NCBI RefSeq assembly: GCF_000196435.1
Contig: NC_010161.1
Span: 434,001-498,000, forward strand
Reading direction: 5' to 3'
DNA: 64,000 nt
DNA from: Bartonella tribocorum CIP 105476
GTDB lineage: Bacteria > Pseudomonadota > Alphaproteobacteria > Rhizobiales > Rhizobiaceae
In this document: piece after piece, positions 45,580 through 54,155 of the stretch
How the letters are laid out: every line of letters starts with the position of its first letter
Position numbering within the stretch: the stretch's first letter is position 1
The notes under the pieces: model-generated
Databases searched by the model: none
Told to the model about the DNA's origin: nothing
The model's input: the letters and a program-made list of their open reading frames with translations, nothing else
Program-made: the position numbers and the translations under genes

Positions 45580-46064
45580 GCTTTTTCTCCAGTGGATATT
45601 CTGCTATTGCCGCCAATCCAATCGTCATAATCTAAATCCGCATTACCGTAAATTTTTGCATTTCCGTAAATGTGTGCATCACCGCCAACTTTTGCATTTC
45701 CATAAATCTGAGCATTTTCATAAATCACTGTACCGGAAACACATGCGTTGTCGTAGATACGTGCATTATCAGAAACTTTAGCACCATTGGTAACCTGCGC
45801 ATTTCCAAAAACCTTGGCATTTTTACTAACTTGCGATGCAACATCAATTATCGCATTATCACAAACTACAGCATCATCATAAACAGCGGACAAACCACGA
45901 ACCCAACAATTTCCATTATGCGAGAGGTTTCTTTCGTGCTCTACAAAACCACCTAAATCACCAGCCTTTACATCTCCAAAATCTCTCAATGCACGAATGC
46001 GATAAGTTAACTTATTTCCGTATATCCAAGTTGTCTCATCAGTAAGTTCGTATTTTTTCACCAT
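45573..46064 (-). CDS. Hexapeptide-repeat beta-helix protein 2
   Basis: A 163-residue paralog starting MVKKYELTDETTWIYG. It keeps YRIRALRDFGDVKAGDLGGFVE, NLSHNGNCWV and repeats such as AQIYGNAKVGGDAHIYGNAKI. It is three bases from the next gene's stop, so the four genes form one operon. Differences lie mainly in the repeats, as expected for a family that varies surface ladders. Confidence 0.8.
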   Translation of the reverse strand: MVKKYELTDETTWIYGNKLTYRIRALRDFGDVKAGDLGGFVEHERNLSHNGNCWVRGLSAVYDDAVVCDNAIIDVASQVSKNAKVFGNAQVTNGAKVSDNARIYDNACVSGTVIYENAQIYGNAKVGGDAHIYGNAKIYGNADLDYDDWIGGNSRISTGEKAW

Positions 46065-46067
46065 GGT

Positions 46068-46682
46068 TTATTGCCTCTCACCGGTTGAAACAATTTCATC
46101 ATTGATGATTTCTGTGTTTCCTTGAATAAATGCATCACCACATATGACGGCATCTCCCCCAACTTTTGCTCTGATAGAAATAAGTGGGCAGTCATAAATT
46201 TTAGCGTTTCCATAAATTTTAGCTTTTCCACTGATAAATGCCGTATCATAAACGCTTGCATTTCCGTAGATTTGTGCACTGGCAAAAACACGAGCATGTC
46301 CAAAGATCTGCGCATTACCAAAAATATTGGCTTCTCCGGTAACAGATGCACTACCAAAAACGCATGCGTTTTCGTAAATATCAGAAATGCCATCAATATA
46401 AGCTTCACCATAAACACGCGCTTTGTCAAAAACATGAGAAAAACCACTAACACGGGCATTGCCATAAACCTTAGCATTACCAAAAACCTTGGCATTGTCA
46501 TAAATTTTTGCCTCACCACCCACCCAGCAATTACCATGATGCGATAGGTTGTTTTCATGTTCTATAAAGCCGCCTAAATTACCTTTTTTAATAACTCCAA
46601 AGTCTCTTAAAGCTCGGATACGGTGAAGAGTTACCCCTTTAAACTCAGCTTTCTCATCTGTAAGTTCGTATTTCTTTTCCAT
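46068..46682 (-). CDS. Hexapeptide-repeat beta-helix protein 3
   Basis: A 204-residue paralog, the longest of the four: MEKKYELTDEKAEFKG, HRIRALRDFGVIKKGNLGGFIE, NLSHHGNCWV, then about 18 hexapeptide units (AKVYGNARVSGFSHVFDKARV). The end is QGNTEIINDEIVSTGERQ. Cytoplasmic, function unknown. Confidence 0.8.
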   Translation of the reverse strand: MEKKYELTDEKAEFKGVTLHRIRALRDFGVIKKGNLGGFIEHENNLSHHGNCWVGGEAKIYDNAKVFGNAKVYGNARVSGFSHVFDKARVYGEAYIDGISDIYENACVFGSASVTGEANIFGNAQIFGHARVFASAQIYGNASVYDTAFISGKAKIYGNAKIYDCPLISIRAKVGGDAVICGDAFIQGNTEIINDEIVSTGERQ

Positions 46683-46693
46683 GATTTATCCCC

Positions 46694-47011
46694 CTACCTT
46701 AAAATAGCGTCACTTCCATAAAATGCTGTATCGCCGGCTACTATGGCATTACCACGAACTTTTGCGTTATTATAAACTTCGGCATCATCATAAACCTTGG
46801 CATTTTCAGAGATATATGCATTTTGATAAATACAAGCATTGCCTCCAACCCAGCAATTATCATCATGGCTAAGATTCCATTCACTCTCGACAAAGCCACC
46901 AAGGTCGCCTTCTTTGACATCATCAAAATCTTTTAAGGCGCGTATGCGATAAAGCGTTGTTCCATCAACTTTGATTGTTTCATCAGTGAGTTTATATTTC
47001 TTTTTTATCAT
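46694..47011 (-). CDS. Hexapeptide-repeat beta-helix protein 4, short
   Basis: A 105-residue paralog: MIKKKYKLTDETIKVDG, YRIRALKDFDDVKEGDLGGFVE, NLSHDDNCWV, then only about seven units ending GDTAFYGSDAILR. It has half the usual helix, so it is naturally short or a truncated copy. AGGAGGC precedes the start. First gene of the four-gene run. Confidence 0.78.
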   Translation of the reverse strand: MIKKKYKLTDETIKVDGTTLYRIRALKDFDDVKEGDLGGFVESEWNLSHDDNCWVGGNACIYQNAYISENAKVYDDAEVYNNAKVRGNAIVAGDTAFYGSDAILR

Positions 47012-47023
47012 GATAGCCTCCTC

Positions 47024-47755
47024 TTAATGTATGCTTTGTCGTTTAAGTTCTTGAGACAACACACCAATGCCTTTTGCTGTGATTTTTGCGCAAGGAATGA
47101 CTTTTTCTATTCCACTCGAAGTTTGAAGCGTGATGGTTGGACAATCCATAAGTTGCTTTTGGATTTTGTCTTGATACGGTAGCAAATTTCCACCCGCTGC
47201 ACGTCTGTAAATCCACCCTTTTTGCTGTAAAAATTGAATGAATTGTTTTGGTTGCATCTCGAGTATTTTAGCAGCTTCTGTAAGACCAAAGAGCCCATCA
47301 TGGCGCTGTAAGCTTTCAAGAGCCATGGCTTTTGGTGTTAAATCTTCAATGATAGTGTCTTTTTGATCTATTTGACCTTGTAGGTAATTCAAAAAGCCAA
47401 TCATAGCCTTTGGACTTGAATAGTCGATTTGTGGTGTTACTACTTGCTTTTCCAATTCTTGCCAACGATCAATTATTTTTGCTCGTAAGGCAGTGCTGTA
47501 ACCAGATACGAGAATTAGGCATTCACGTTTGGGGAGGTTATAACAAGGTCGGCTTTCACCTTTGCCATCAAGATAATAACCACTAAAATCAACCCCCTCA
47601 AATTTGAGGACGTTAAGTTCTTCAAGTATTTTCTTGATATCACGCATAACATTATCATGTCTTTTTTCACATAATTGGGCTATTTCAATACTGGACATCG
47701 TTTGAACTGTTGTGTTTTGAAAATTGTTTGCAGATGTTGTGACAAAATTATGCAT
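47024..47755 (-). CDS. Phage antirepressor, Rha domain plus KilAC domain
   Basis: A 243-residue regulator. Residues 19-105 match the Rha family (MSSIEIAQLCEKRHDNVMRDI, YYLDGKGESRPCYNLPKRE, YSTALRAKIIDRWQELE). Residues 140-240 match the phage antirepressor KilAC domain (LFGLTEAAKILEMQPKQFIQFLQQKGWIYRR, split across its helices). Such proteins interfere with the CI repressor or DNA replication control. AAGGAG precedes the start. It sits next to a second, AntA-type antirepressor gene. Confidence 0.9.
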   Translation of the reverse strand: MHNFVTTSANNFQNTTVQTMSSIEIAQLCEKRHDNVMRDIKKILEELNVLKFEGVDFSGYYLDGKGESRPCYNLPKRECLILVSGYSTALRAKIIDRWQELEKQVVTPQIDYSSPKAMIGFLNYLQGQIDQKDTIIEDLTPKAMALESLQRHDGLFGLTEAAKILEMQPKQFIQFLQQKGWIYRRAAGGNLLPYQDKIQKQLMDCPTITLQTSSGIEKVIPCAKITAKGIGVLSQELKRQSIH

Positions 47756-47827
47756 GATGGACTCCTTTCAAGAAGCTTGTATTTTTTTCATATGTTCTAA
47801 TAAAATTTTGCATCATCACTTCCTTAA

Positions 47828-48184
47828 TTAAAGAAAATGCAAGATTTGATATAATTGTCTGCCCATGTTTCTATGGCGTTCTGTTTGAGCAACTTTTCTT
47901 GCTGCGTGAATTTTGAAGTGATGATTATCGGTTTTATCTGTTTCTATTTCAGATTTTGGACAAATCTTTTTTTTGTTCCATTCTTGTTTTGTAAAAACAA
48001 AATCCACACTTTCTTTTAGATCAAGCTTTTCAACACAATCATTAAACCAAGTATTAAAATCTTGTTTTAAATTTAAGTACCTATGCATGACATGGGCATT
48101 GACCATTTGGACATAACCAATACTGTTGTCTGCCTCGTTTTCAGGTATGAGATATCCTTCACTATCATTATCATGTGTGTTCAT
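47828..48184 (-). CDS. AntA/AntB-like antirepressor
   Basis: A 118-residue protein with the AntA/AntB pattern: VNAHVMHRYLNLKQDFNTWF, KLDLKESVDFVF and later KIHAARKVAQTERHRNMGRQL, equivalent to the H...AKELAM.ER...GRQ end of the domain. It is nearly all domain, lacking an extra C-terminal module. Likely part of the lysis-lysogeny control with the adjacent Rha/KilAC protein. Confidence 0.78.
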   Translation of the reverse strand: MNTHDNDSEGYLIPENEADNSIGYVQMVNAHVMHRYLNLKQDFNTWFNDCVEKLDLKESVDFVFTKQEWNKKKICPKSEIETDKTDNHHFKIHAARKVAQTERHRNMGRQLYQILHFL

Positions 48185-48247
48185 AAGATTACTCTAATCA
48201 ATTATTGATGGGAAAAGGGGGCGCTTTTTCAAATGCCCTTAAGAATT

Positions 48248-48610
48248 TTAAAGTACATCACAAGGACGAAAACGGTGCTGCTGTTCGTAAGAACCATACA
48301 TTGCATCATCATATTCGCGCTGTTTTATATCGTCTAAAAAAAAACCGTATGCAGTGCTGTGTAAAATAAAGTCGTGTGGTATGTTTCCGTTAAAACACTG
48401 TTCTTCATATTCTCTAAGATAAAGTTCTGCAATATCTTCACAACTCTTCTCAGAAGGATTGATGCGAAAGATTTAGATTGCATCATCTACCTCATCAACA
48501 ATGCTTAAAACTTGGCTTGCATTAAGTGGTCCAGACTCTGCAATGTATTGATCTTTATCGTAGGCAACTAATAAAATTTCATTGGAATGAATGAGAATTG
48601 GCTTATCCAT
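48248..48610 (-). pseudogene. Small prophage gene interrupted by one stop codon
   Basis: From ATG 48608-48610, preceded by GGGAGGGGAAATT, the frame encodes MDKPILIHSNEILLVAYDKD and reaches TAA at 48473-48475. The same frame then continues without further stops for 74 codons (IFRINPSEKSCEDIAELYLR ... FRPCDVL) to TAA at 48248. The intact protein would be about 120 residues; a single CAA-to-TAA change would explain it. No family recognised. Confidence 0.7.
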
Positions 48611-48665
48611 AATTTCCCCTCCCTAACGCCTCTTGGCGATTGTTCGTGTTAATTTATATAAAACT

Positions 48666-48681
48666 TATACGTAAATGTATA
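48666..48681. promoter_or_regulatory. Putative repressor operator, copy 1
   Basis: TATAC-N6-GTATA. The same arms with the same spacing recur at 49439-49454 on the other side of the cI-like gene. It lies about 55 bases upstream of the interrupted gene at 48248-48610. Confidence 0.6.
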
Positions 48682-48777
48682 AATAAAATCAAGAAAAAAA
48701 TTACGAATATTTCACTTTTTTTGCATTTCTGTATAAATATCGTCTTTAGAATAATAGAATCAAAAGCTTTACTGGGA

Positions 48778-49380
48778 TTATTTCATAAGTGGGCGATAAG
48801 ATTTGTGTGGTAGTATTGCAACTATCTCTCCAACCCATTTTATCTTAGCATTTTTAATCGGGTCTGCATTCCATGACTTGAGTACAATACCTTCTAAAGA
48901 ACGAGTAATTTGTTTGATAAATCGCCTATTATCTTCTGTTAGAACAACAACTTCATCACCGTAATAACCGCTCACTGGTTTTGTTTGCAGATGTTTAACT
49001 ACAATTAAATCACCATCTTTATATACGGGATACATAGAATCTCCACGAACCATGAATCCTATTGCTTCAAAAGGCAAATCAAATGGTATTTCGATTGTTT
49101 CAAGTCCGTCTTCTGGAATTTGTTCAACATTTGTGTCAATCTCTAGCCCTGCTCCTACATATCCCATAAGAGGAACAAGTGTAGTAATTTGGTTATATCC
49201 CTTTAAGCTTTTATAAAGTTCTAAAATTGCATCTCTATGTGAACCTCTAGGGTCTGATTCACTTCCCAACCACCTTGATACGGTTGCTTGAGTTACGTTT
49301 AGTCTATCTGCAAGATCTTTTTGACTGAGACCGAATTCAGATTGCAATACTTGCAATGTAGCAATGATGTTTTTTGTCAT
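48778..49380 (-). CDS. CI/LexA-like phage repressor with S24 peptidase
   Basis: A 200-residue lysogeny repressor. Residues 15-45 are an XRE helix-turn-helix (LSQKDLADRLNVTQATVSRWLG). The C-terminal S24 domain has the catalytic Ser in VRGDSMYPVYKDGD and Lys in RRFIKQI, and a candidate self-cleavage site YVGAG near 75. It would be inactivated by RecA-stimulated autocleavage. Divergent from the cro-like gene, with a candidate operator between them. Confidence 0.93.
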   Translation of the reverse strand: MTKNIIATLQVLQSEFGLSQKDLADRLNVTQATVSRWLGSESDPRGSHRDAILELYKSLKGYNQITTLVPLMGYVGAGLEIDTNVEQIPEDGLETIEIPFDLPFEAIGFMVRGDSMYPVYKDGDLIVVKHLQTKPVSGYYGDEVVVLTEDNRRFIKQITRSLEGIVLKSWNADPIKNAKIKWVGEIVAILPHKSYRPLMK

Positions 49381-49438
49381 AATTAATTACTTATGATTTC
49401 TTAATTAAAAAAAATCTATTGTTTTTTAAATTAAATTT

Positions 49439-49454
49439 TATACAATTGCGTATA
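49439..49454. promoter_or_regulatory. Putative repressor operator, copy 2
   Basis: TATAC-N6-GTATA, identical in arms and spacing to the site at 48666, in the cI-cro intergenic region 13 bases before the cro start. Likely bound by CI and Cro. Confidence 0.65.
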
Positions 49455-49466
49455 TGGTTAAAAATA

Positions 49467-49727
49467 ATGGATTCAACTCAAATGAACACAGAGGAAAAAT
49501 TAAAGATTAAATCTATTCGAAAGTGCTTATCGCTAACACAAAAGGAATTAGCAGACCTTTTGGACGTTAAGCAAGCTTCTGTTTGTCGTTGGGAACAAGG
49601 CAAAGGATTATCACTAAAAAGTTATCTTAAACTGCAAAAGTTGAAAGATAGTTCTAGCTCTATGTCTGCTTTTATTGCTGCTTCTACAGATAACAACAAA
49701 CACCCACAGCATCATTCACACTCTTAA
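49467..49727 (+). CDS. Cro-like HTH regulator
   Basis: An 86-residue protein from the Met of MDSTQMNTEEKL; the Met at 49482 is an alternative. Helix-turn-helix: LSLTQKELADLLDVKQASVCRWEQG. The tail is Ser/His-rich. Divergent from the S24 repressor, the usual cro position, and it leads the rightward early genes. Confidence 0.85.
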   Translation: MDSTQMNTEEKLKIKSIRKCLSLTQKELADLLDVKQASVCRWEQGKGLSLKSYLKLQKLKDSSSSMSAFIAASTDNNKHPQHHSHS

Positions 49728-49770
49728 ACAGGCAAAAATAAAGAGCTCAAATTAATTTAAGGGGGGGATT

Positions 49771-50249
49771 ATGATCACTAATGCACAAACCATTCTTTGT
49801 CTTGATCTAGGGACTAAGACTGGCTGGGCTATATGCGGTGCTGATGGTTTTATCACAAGCGATACAGAACATTTTCAATCACGCCGTTTTGAAGGCGGTG
49901 GTATGCGTTATCTGCGCTTTAAGAAATGGCTTTCTGAACTAAAGAGATCTGTTGATGAAATTGATACAGTGTATTTTGAAGAGGTACGTCGGCATGTGGG
50001 GACTGATGCAGCGCATGTTTACGGTGGCTTTCTAGCAACTTTGACGGCTTGGTGTGAACATCATCAGATACCGTATGAAGGCATTCCCGTTGGTACCATT
50101 AAAAAAGTGACAACAGGCAAAGGGAATGCGTCAAAAGAAGAAATGATTAAGGCAATGCGTGCAAAAGGTCACGCACCTGTGATGACAATGAAGCAGATGC
50201 TTTGGCAATTTTATATTTAAAGAAAGAAGGGGGTATGCATGTCCAGTAA
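49771..50249 (+). pseudogene. RuvC-like Holliday-junction resolvase, C-terminal frameshift
   Basis: The N-terminal 135 residues look like a phage RuvC-family nuclease: LCLDLGTKTGWAICG (first catalytic Asp), VYFEEVRRHVGTDAAHVYGG (Glu) and KGNASKEEMIKAMRAKGHAP. The current frame ends 50220 as VMTMKQMLWQFYI. One base earlier, the alternative frame reads DDNEADALAILYLKKEGG and ends at 50249, which is the expected resolvase end with the last acidic residues. A base has been lost near 50179-50181, removing catalytic Asp residues. GGGGGGG precedes the start. Likely inactive unless the shift is a read error. Confidence 0.8.
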
Positions 50250-51384
50250 AATACCATGGACAAGGCTTTTTGCTGATAAATGGATTCTTGATCTCACTTA
50301 TTTGTCTTCTATTGAAGGCAATATATACATGAGATTACGGTTGCAAATGCTTCACACAGGTGAGCCGCTTTTAAATAACATTAAGGTTTGGGCTAATTAT
50401 ACTGGCTATTCAGTAAAGGCATTTGTCAAAGCATTAGATGTTTTACAGAGCACAGGTCATATTATTCGTTTAGCAGACGGTCGTTTATGGAATCTAGATG
50501 TTGAAGCAGAATTAAGTGATAGCGCCGGAAAATCAGAAGCGGCATCAAAAGCTGTTAGTGCTAGATGGAAAAAATCTAAAGAAAAAGACGTAAAGCATAA
50601 TACAGAATCTATACAAGCTAAATACGAAGGCGATACGGATTCTATACGGAATGAATACGAAAGCGATACGGAAACGATACCATATAACATTAACAATAAC
50701 ATATATAATAAAAAAACTAATACTATCGTATTAGCAAAAAAAGAAATTGGTTCTGAAAATTTAGAAACAAACGATTTGGTTGAAGAGCCAATCGAGGATG
50801 ATGCTCTCAAAAGCCAATCAGAACAAATCGAAATGGTAGAAACCAACCAACTACCCATTCACGAGCAAGAAAACGTTCTCAAAAAAGCTAAGCGGTCAAA
50901 AGCTAATCGGGGTTGTCGATTGCCTGCGGATTTCGAACCCGATTACGATTTTGCAATCGAAGAGGGCTTGCCTCCAGAGCGTGTCAAAGTCGAAATCGCA
51001 AAGTTTCGAGATTACTGGCGTTCAAAAGCTGGAGCAAATGCAACCAAAACAGATTGGCAAGCAACATGGCGTAACTGGGTGCGAAAGGCTATCGAGGATT
51101 TAGAAAAAACAAAAAACACGAACAACAATGGTGGAAATTATGGAAACTTTTCAAAAGATCAAAGAACTCGTGGTGGTACCGGAGAGACAATCCGTAACCT
51201 TATCCGTGAAGCAGGATTTAGTGAATCCACTTCAAAACATTGCACAACAGATGGCGCAATACGTCACAAAGGAGTATCCGTGGACCTTGATCAGTGGCAT
51301 GAAATTGACACCAGCACTAGAGGAACAAGCTTTCGGAGTGTATCAGACAGTCCAAAACTTACTTACCTTGAAAGCGTCTGTTGA
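50239..51384 (+). CDS. Phage replication protein, DUF1376-like N-terminus
   Basis: A 381-residue protein. The N-terminal 100 residues (IPWTRLFADKWILDLTYLSS, YTGYSVKAFVKALDVLQSTG) resemble the winged-helix DUF1376 replication-initiator type of phage proteins. A low-complexity Asn/Lys/Glu linker follows. Residues 225-285 carry RLPADFEPDYDFAIEEGL, FRDYWRSKAG and TDWQATWRNWVRKA, a block commonly found at the end of phage replisome organisers. The final 80 residues overlap the next gene in another frame and look less protein-like, so the natural end may be near 51200. Confidence 0.78.
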   Translation: MSSKIPWTRLFADKWILDLTYLSSIEGNIYMRLRLQMLHTGEPLLNNIKVWANYTGYSVKAFVKALDVLQSTGHIIRLADGRLWNLDVEAELSDSAGKSEAASKAVSARWKKSKEKDVKHNTESIQAKYEGDTDSIRNEYESDTETIPYNINNNIYNKKTNTIVLAKKEIGSENLETNDLVEEPIEDDALKSQSEQIEMVETNQLPIHEQENVLKKAKRSKANRGCRLPADFEPDYDFAIEEGLPPERVKVEIAKFRDYWRSKAGANATKTDWQATWRNWVRKAIEDLEKTKNTNNNGGNYGNFSKDQRTRGGTGETIRNLIREAGFSESTSKHCTTDGAIRHKGVSVDLDQWHEIDTSTRGTSFRSVSDSPKLTYLESVC

Positions 51385-51754
51385 AGATATTGCAGAGGCT
51401 CTTGATGTGCTTGAAGGCGGTTTGACAATGCAAAAAGTTTCTAATGCACAAGCACGTGCAAAGGCTTATATCGCAGCTCTTAACGGCATTTCACTCTGGG
51501 CTTTGTTGCAGGCTGTTAAAAATCTTATACGGGGAGAAGCCAAAGGCATGTCAACAACGTTTGTTCCCTCTTGTGCTGATCTTGCGCAGTATTGTCGCGA
51601 TTTAGAAAGCAGGCTTTATGGTGCTGCTGAGAAAGTTTTTATCGCTGTTGAAAATACGCGGAACAAAGCACTGGGTGGTAAACGTATTTCATTCATGAGA
51701 ATAGGCAAGCCTAGTGAAGAGTGTCATGACAGTAGCAGTTCCAAAGCAGCCTAA
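51140..51754 (+). CDS. Prophage protein, function unknown
   Basis: A 204-residue helical protein from METFQKIKELVV; the upstream in-frame Met at 51128 is an alternative. Downstream Mets at MAQYVTKEYPW or later are also possible. It overlaps the replication gene by 245 bases in another frame. The part from PERQSVTLSVKQDL to DALDVLEGG appears truly coding. It ends in a Ser-rich tail. No family recognised; its position suggests a role in early phage replication. Confidence 0.65.
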   Translation: METFQKIKELVVVPERQSVTLSVKQDLVNPLQNIAQQMAQYVTKEYPWTLISGMKLTPALEEQAFGVYQTVQNLLTLKASVEDIAEALDVLEGGLTMQKVSNAQARAKAYIAALNGISLWALLQAVKNLIRGEAKGMSTTFVPSCADLAQYCRDLESRLYGAAEKVFIAVENTRNKALGGKRISFMRIGKPSEECHDSSSSKAA

Positions 51755-51822
51755 AAACAGCAAAATAGTGAAAAGTGCTGATGGTTTTGTAATTAGATAT
51801 GCGTTTAAATCGATAAAAAGGC

Positions 51823-51890
51823 ACCGTACAAAGCGATTTAAAGATTTTATGATAAAACACACACCAGTAATATAAAACGCTCTGTACGGT
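51823..51890. repeat. 13-base imperfect inverted repeat
   Basis: ACCGTACAAAGCG (51823-51835) faces CGCTCTGTACGGT (51878-51890) with one mismatch and a 42-base loop, in the otherwise gene-free 51755-52045 gap. It may end the upstream transcript or be a protein or recombination site. There is no long T run. Confidence 0.5.
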
Positions 51891-52045
51891 CAAGTTTGAG
51901 GTAAATTAACCTATTGGTAAAAATAGGAATTAAAACATGGAAATATTAAAACGAAGATTCTTTAAAAAACGTAAATAATCAATACAAAACATTCCTAATT
52001 TATGTGCTATAGGGTTTTGTTCTTTAAAGTACTATTGGAGATATC

Positions 52046-53444
52046 ATGATATTTACTTCATTTGAATTAGAAAATTTTAAAGGGATAGGAGAACCTGTAA
52101 AAATAGATCTCTCAGGAGGAGATAGGAGCTTTCCTTTTATTCTGGTAGGAAATAATGAATCAGGAAAAACAACAACTTTGCAAGGTATTCATCTCTTGTC
52201 ACAGCTATGTTTAGGGAAACAATTAACAGACGAAGATTTTGCTTCTATACGTCCTAAAACAGCTTTTTTTGATGAAGACATTGTTTTATCTACCACAATT
52301 TTATTGGACGAAACAGAGATTGAAAAATTAGCTAAGATTAAAATACTAAAAAAAATCAAGGATGATTTATCTGAAAAAAGCCAGACATTACATTTATCCT
52401 TTAGTATATTCATTTGATAATAGTATTTGCACAGAAAAATATATTAAGATCAACGGTAAAAATTATGGAGATGAAATAGCAACGGCTTTTTTAAATTACT
52501 TAAAGAATCATATTCCTGAAATTGTCTATTATGATGATTTTATGTTTGATGTGCCCGATAAAATTAGATTTTTAAAAAGTGCAACTCATGCTTCAAATGA
52601 AGAATTAAAAGAAGATAGTTTTTTAAGTGATAAAAAAAATCTTTTATGGCATGATATTTTTAATGATTTACTGATTGGTAGCCGCAAAAAGCGAGCTGGG
52701 AAAGAACCAAAATCCGATATTAATTTTCAACGTGATATTGTTGATTGTAGTGATGAAGATGCAGTCGATCAACGTTTGTCTTCTATAAATGATTATCTTA
52801 ACACTGTTATTACCAAGGACTGGGAAGATATAACGGGAGGAAAGACTGTATTTGATAGATTTAGCGTAGAAAAAGTGACGGGATCTAATCCTAATTTTGC
52901 AGATTTTTGTTTAAAGGTCAAAGCTAAAGACCGCACTTTTTCTTTACATGAAAGAAGCAAAGGGTGCCGTTGGTTTTTTTTCTTTAAAGTGCTTACAGAT
53001 ATTCGTACCAACAGAAGCAAAAGTGGAATAATTTTCTTATTGGATGAACCAGCAAGCAATCTACATATTCATCCTCAAGAAAAAATATTACAATCTTTAC
53101 AGAAATTATCATCTTTTGACAAGAATAGCGTGATTTATTCTACTCATTCCCCTTATTTGATTGAAGAAACTCACGTAGATAATTTATTTATTGTCCGCAA
53201 TGAAGCCTCTGATTGTGACGATCCTAAAATTCTATGTAGCAAAATTTCTCAGCTAGACAAAGGAAGTGATGAATTGGTGAGATCAGTCGAGCCTATTTTA
53301 CAGAAAGTTGTAATGAATCAAGTTAAGCAGCTTGGTAAAAACTGGCAAGAAAGAATTCTAAAAATTTGTAACACTACTAAAGAAACAGGTATTATTGCTG
53401 AATCTGTCCAAAAAATTATTAATTTAGTACAGACTATTTTTTGA
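52046..53444 (+). pseudogene. AAA (OLD/RecF-like) ATPase, split by a frameshift
   Basis: The first frame (52046-52417) has MIFTSFELENFKGIGEPV and Walker A VGNNESGKTTT, the start of an SMC-like or OLD-like AAA ATPase. The second (in frame from 52362, ending 53444) carries the rest, with LHERSKGCRWFFFF, Walker B GIIFLLDEPASNLH and YSTHSPYLIEE. The frame is lost near 52395-52405, where one extra base separates SFS from YSFDNSIC. No TOPRIM nuclease domain is visible at the end. Such ATPases in prophages often act in phage defence. Probably inactive as read. Confidence 0.8.
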
Positions 53445-53518
53445 TAAGTTATTATCAAAATTAGCCATTTAAAACGCAATATTATATGTTAAAAATAATA
53501 ATAAATGATGATACAAAC

Positions 53519-53578
53519 ATGCTAAACACAGTGATGTTAATTAGGTGCCTTGGTGCAATTCCGATAGCAAAACAATAA
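53519..53578 (+). pseudogene. ssb 5' remnant
   Basis: MLNTVMLIRCLGAIPIAKQ aligns with the SSB start MLNKVMLIGYLGDDPESKT, and the DNA shares GTGATGTTAATT and ATAGCAAAAC/AAAGCAAAAC. Only about 20 codons remain. It lies 785 bases before the intact ssb, with a MazEF module between. Confidence 0.7.
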
Positions 53579-53592
53579 CATGAGGAGCTCAT

Positions 53593-53919
53593 TTATTTTA
53601 CTATTCCCAAAAATACAGCTAAGCAGCGTTCAATTTCCACCATTTTATCTGCATGAATGGAGCCAAAAGCTGGACTAACTTTTTCACATCTTACCGTCAT
53701 AATTTTATCAATCATGACTTGAGAAGTTTTTTGTAAACCATTTTTGCTGTCCGGTTGGAGAGTAATGCGAAGTAATGGCGTATCAACAAGTGTGCTGGTA
53801 ATGGGTAAAACCGTTACGCTTGTATGTTCACTAAATTGATTGGCTTGAATGATTAACGCAGGTCTTGGTTTACCAAAATCGCCTTGCATAGCTATTGTGA
53901 CGAGAGATCCACGCATCAT
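53593..53919 (-). CDS. MazF/PemK-type mRNA interferase toxin
   Basis: A 108-residue toxin of the CcdB/PemK fold: MRGSLVTIAMQGDFGKPRPALIIQ, split at the conserved GKPRPA, then VTVLPITSTL, QVMIDKIMTVRCEKVS and the end VEIERCLAVFLGI. It would cleave mRNA when free. Its start overlaps the antitoxin stop by four bases (ATGA). Confidence 0.92.
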   Translation of the reverse strand: MMRGSLVTIAMQGDFGKPRPALIIQANQFSEHTSVTVLPITSTLVDTPLLRITLQPDSKNGLQKTSQVMIDKIMTVRCEKVSPAFGSIHADKMVEIERCLAVFLGIVK

Positions 53920-54140
53920 TCTGTCCAGCCATCAATATCCATTAAAGATTGATCCATTAACAACTGCATAGATGTATCTGTTTTATCCATTTTTGCGACT
54001 AAGCGACATTGGCGTCGGCACTCTTCTGCAAAGTTTGGTTGACGAGTATCTGGTACCCAAATTTGCATTAAGCGCAAACCTGCTTTTCTTTGTGCGTTGC
54101 GATGTTTTTGAACGCGTTCATTAACGTGCATTGTAGCCAT
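53916..54140 (-). CDS. MazE-family antitoxin (DUF3018 type)
   Basis: A 74-residue antitoxin: VNERVQKHRNAQRKAGLRL, a ribbon-helix-like DNA-binding start, then MQIWVPDTRQPNFAEECRRQ, hallmark of the DUF3018 MazE-type antitoxins. It is followed by the toxin. A 13-base perfect inverted repeat lies just upstream. Confidence 0.88.
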   Translation of the reverse strand: MATMHVNERVQKHRNAQRKAGLRLMQIWVPDTRQPNFAEECRRQCRLVAKMDKTDTSMQLLMDQSLMDIDGWTE

Positions 54141-54155
54141 AAAAAATCTCCATTA

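Noticed and set aside
45100..46900. Regularly spaced repeats resembling a CRISPR array
   Set aside because: The 18-base period is the codon trace of hexapeptide units in coding sequence; there are no constant repeats with unique spacers.
51711..51893. 60-residue minus-strand open frame
   Set aside because: Overlaps the end of a plus-strand gene and an inverted repeat; no start signal or family match.
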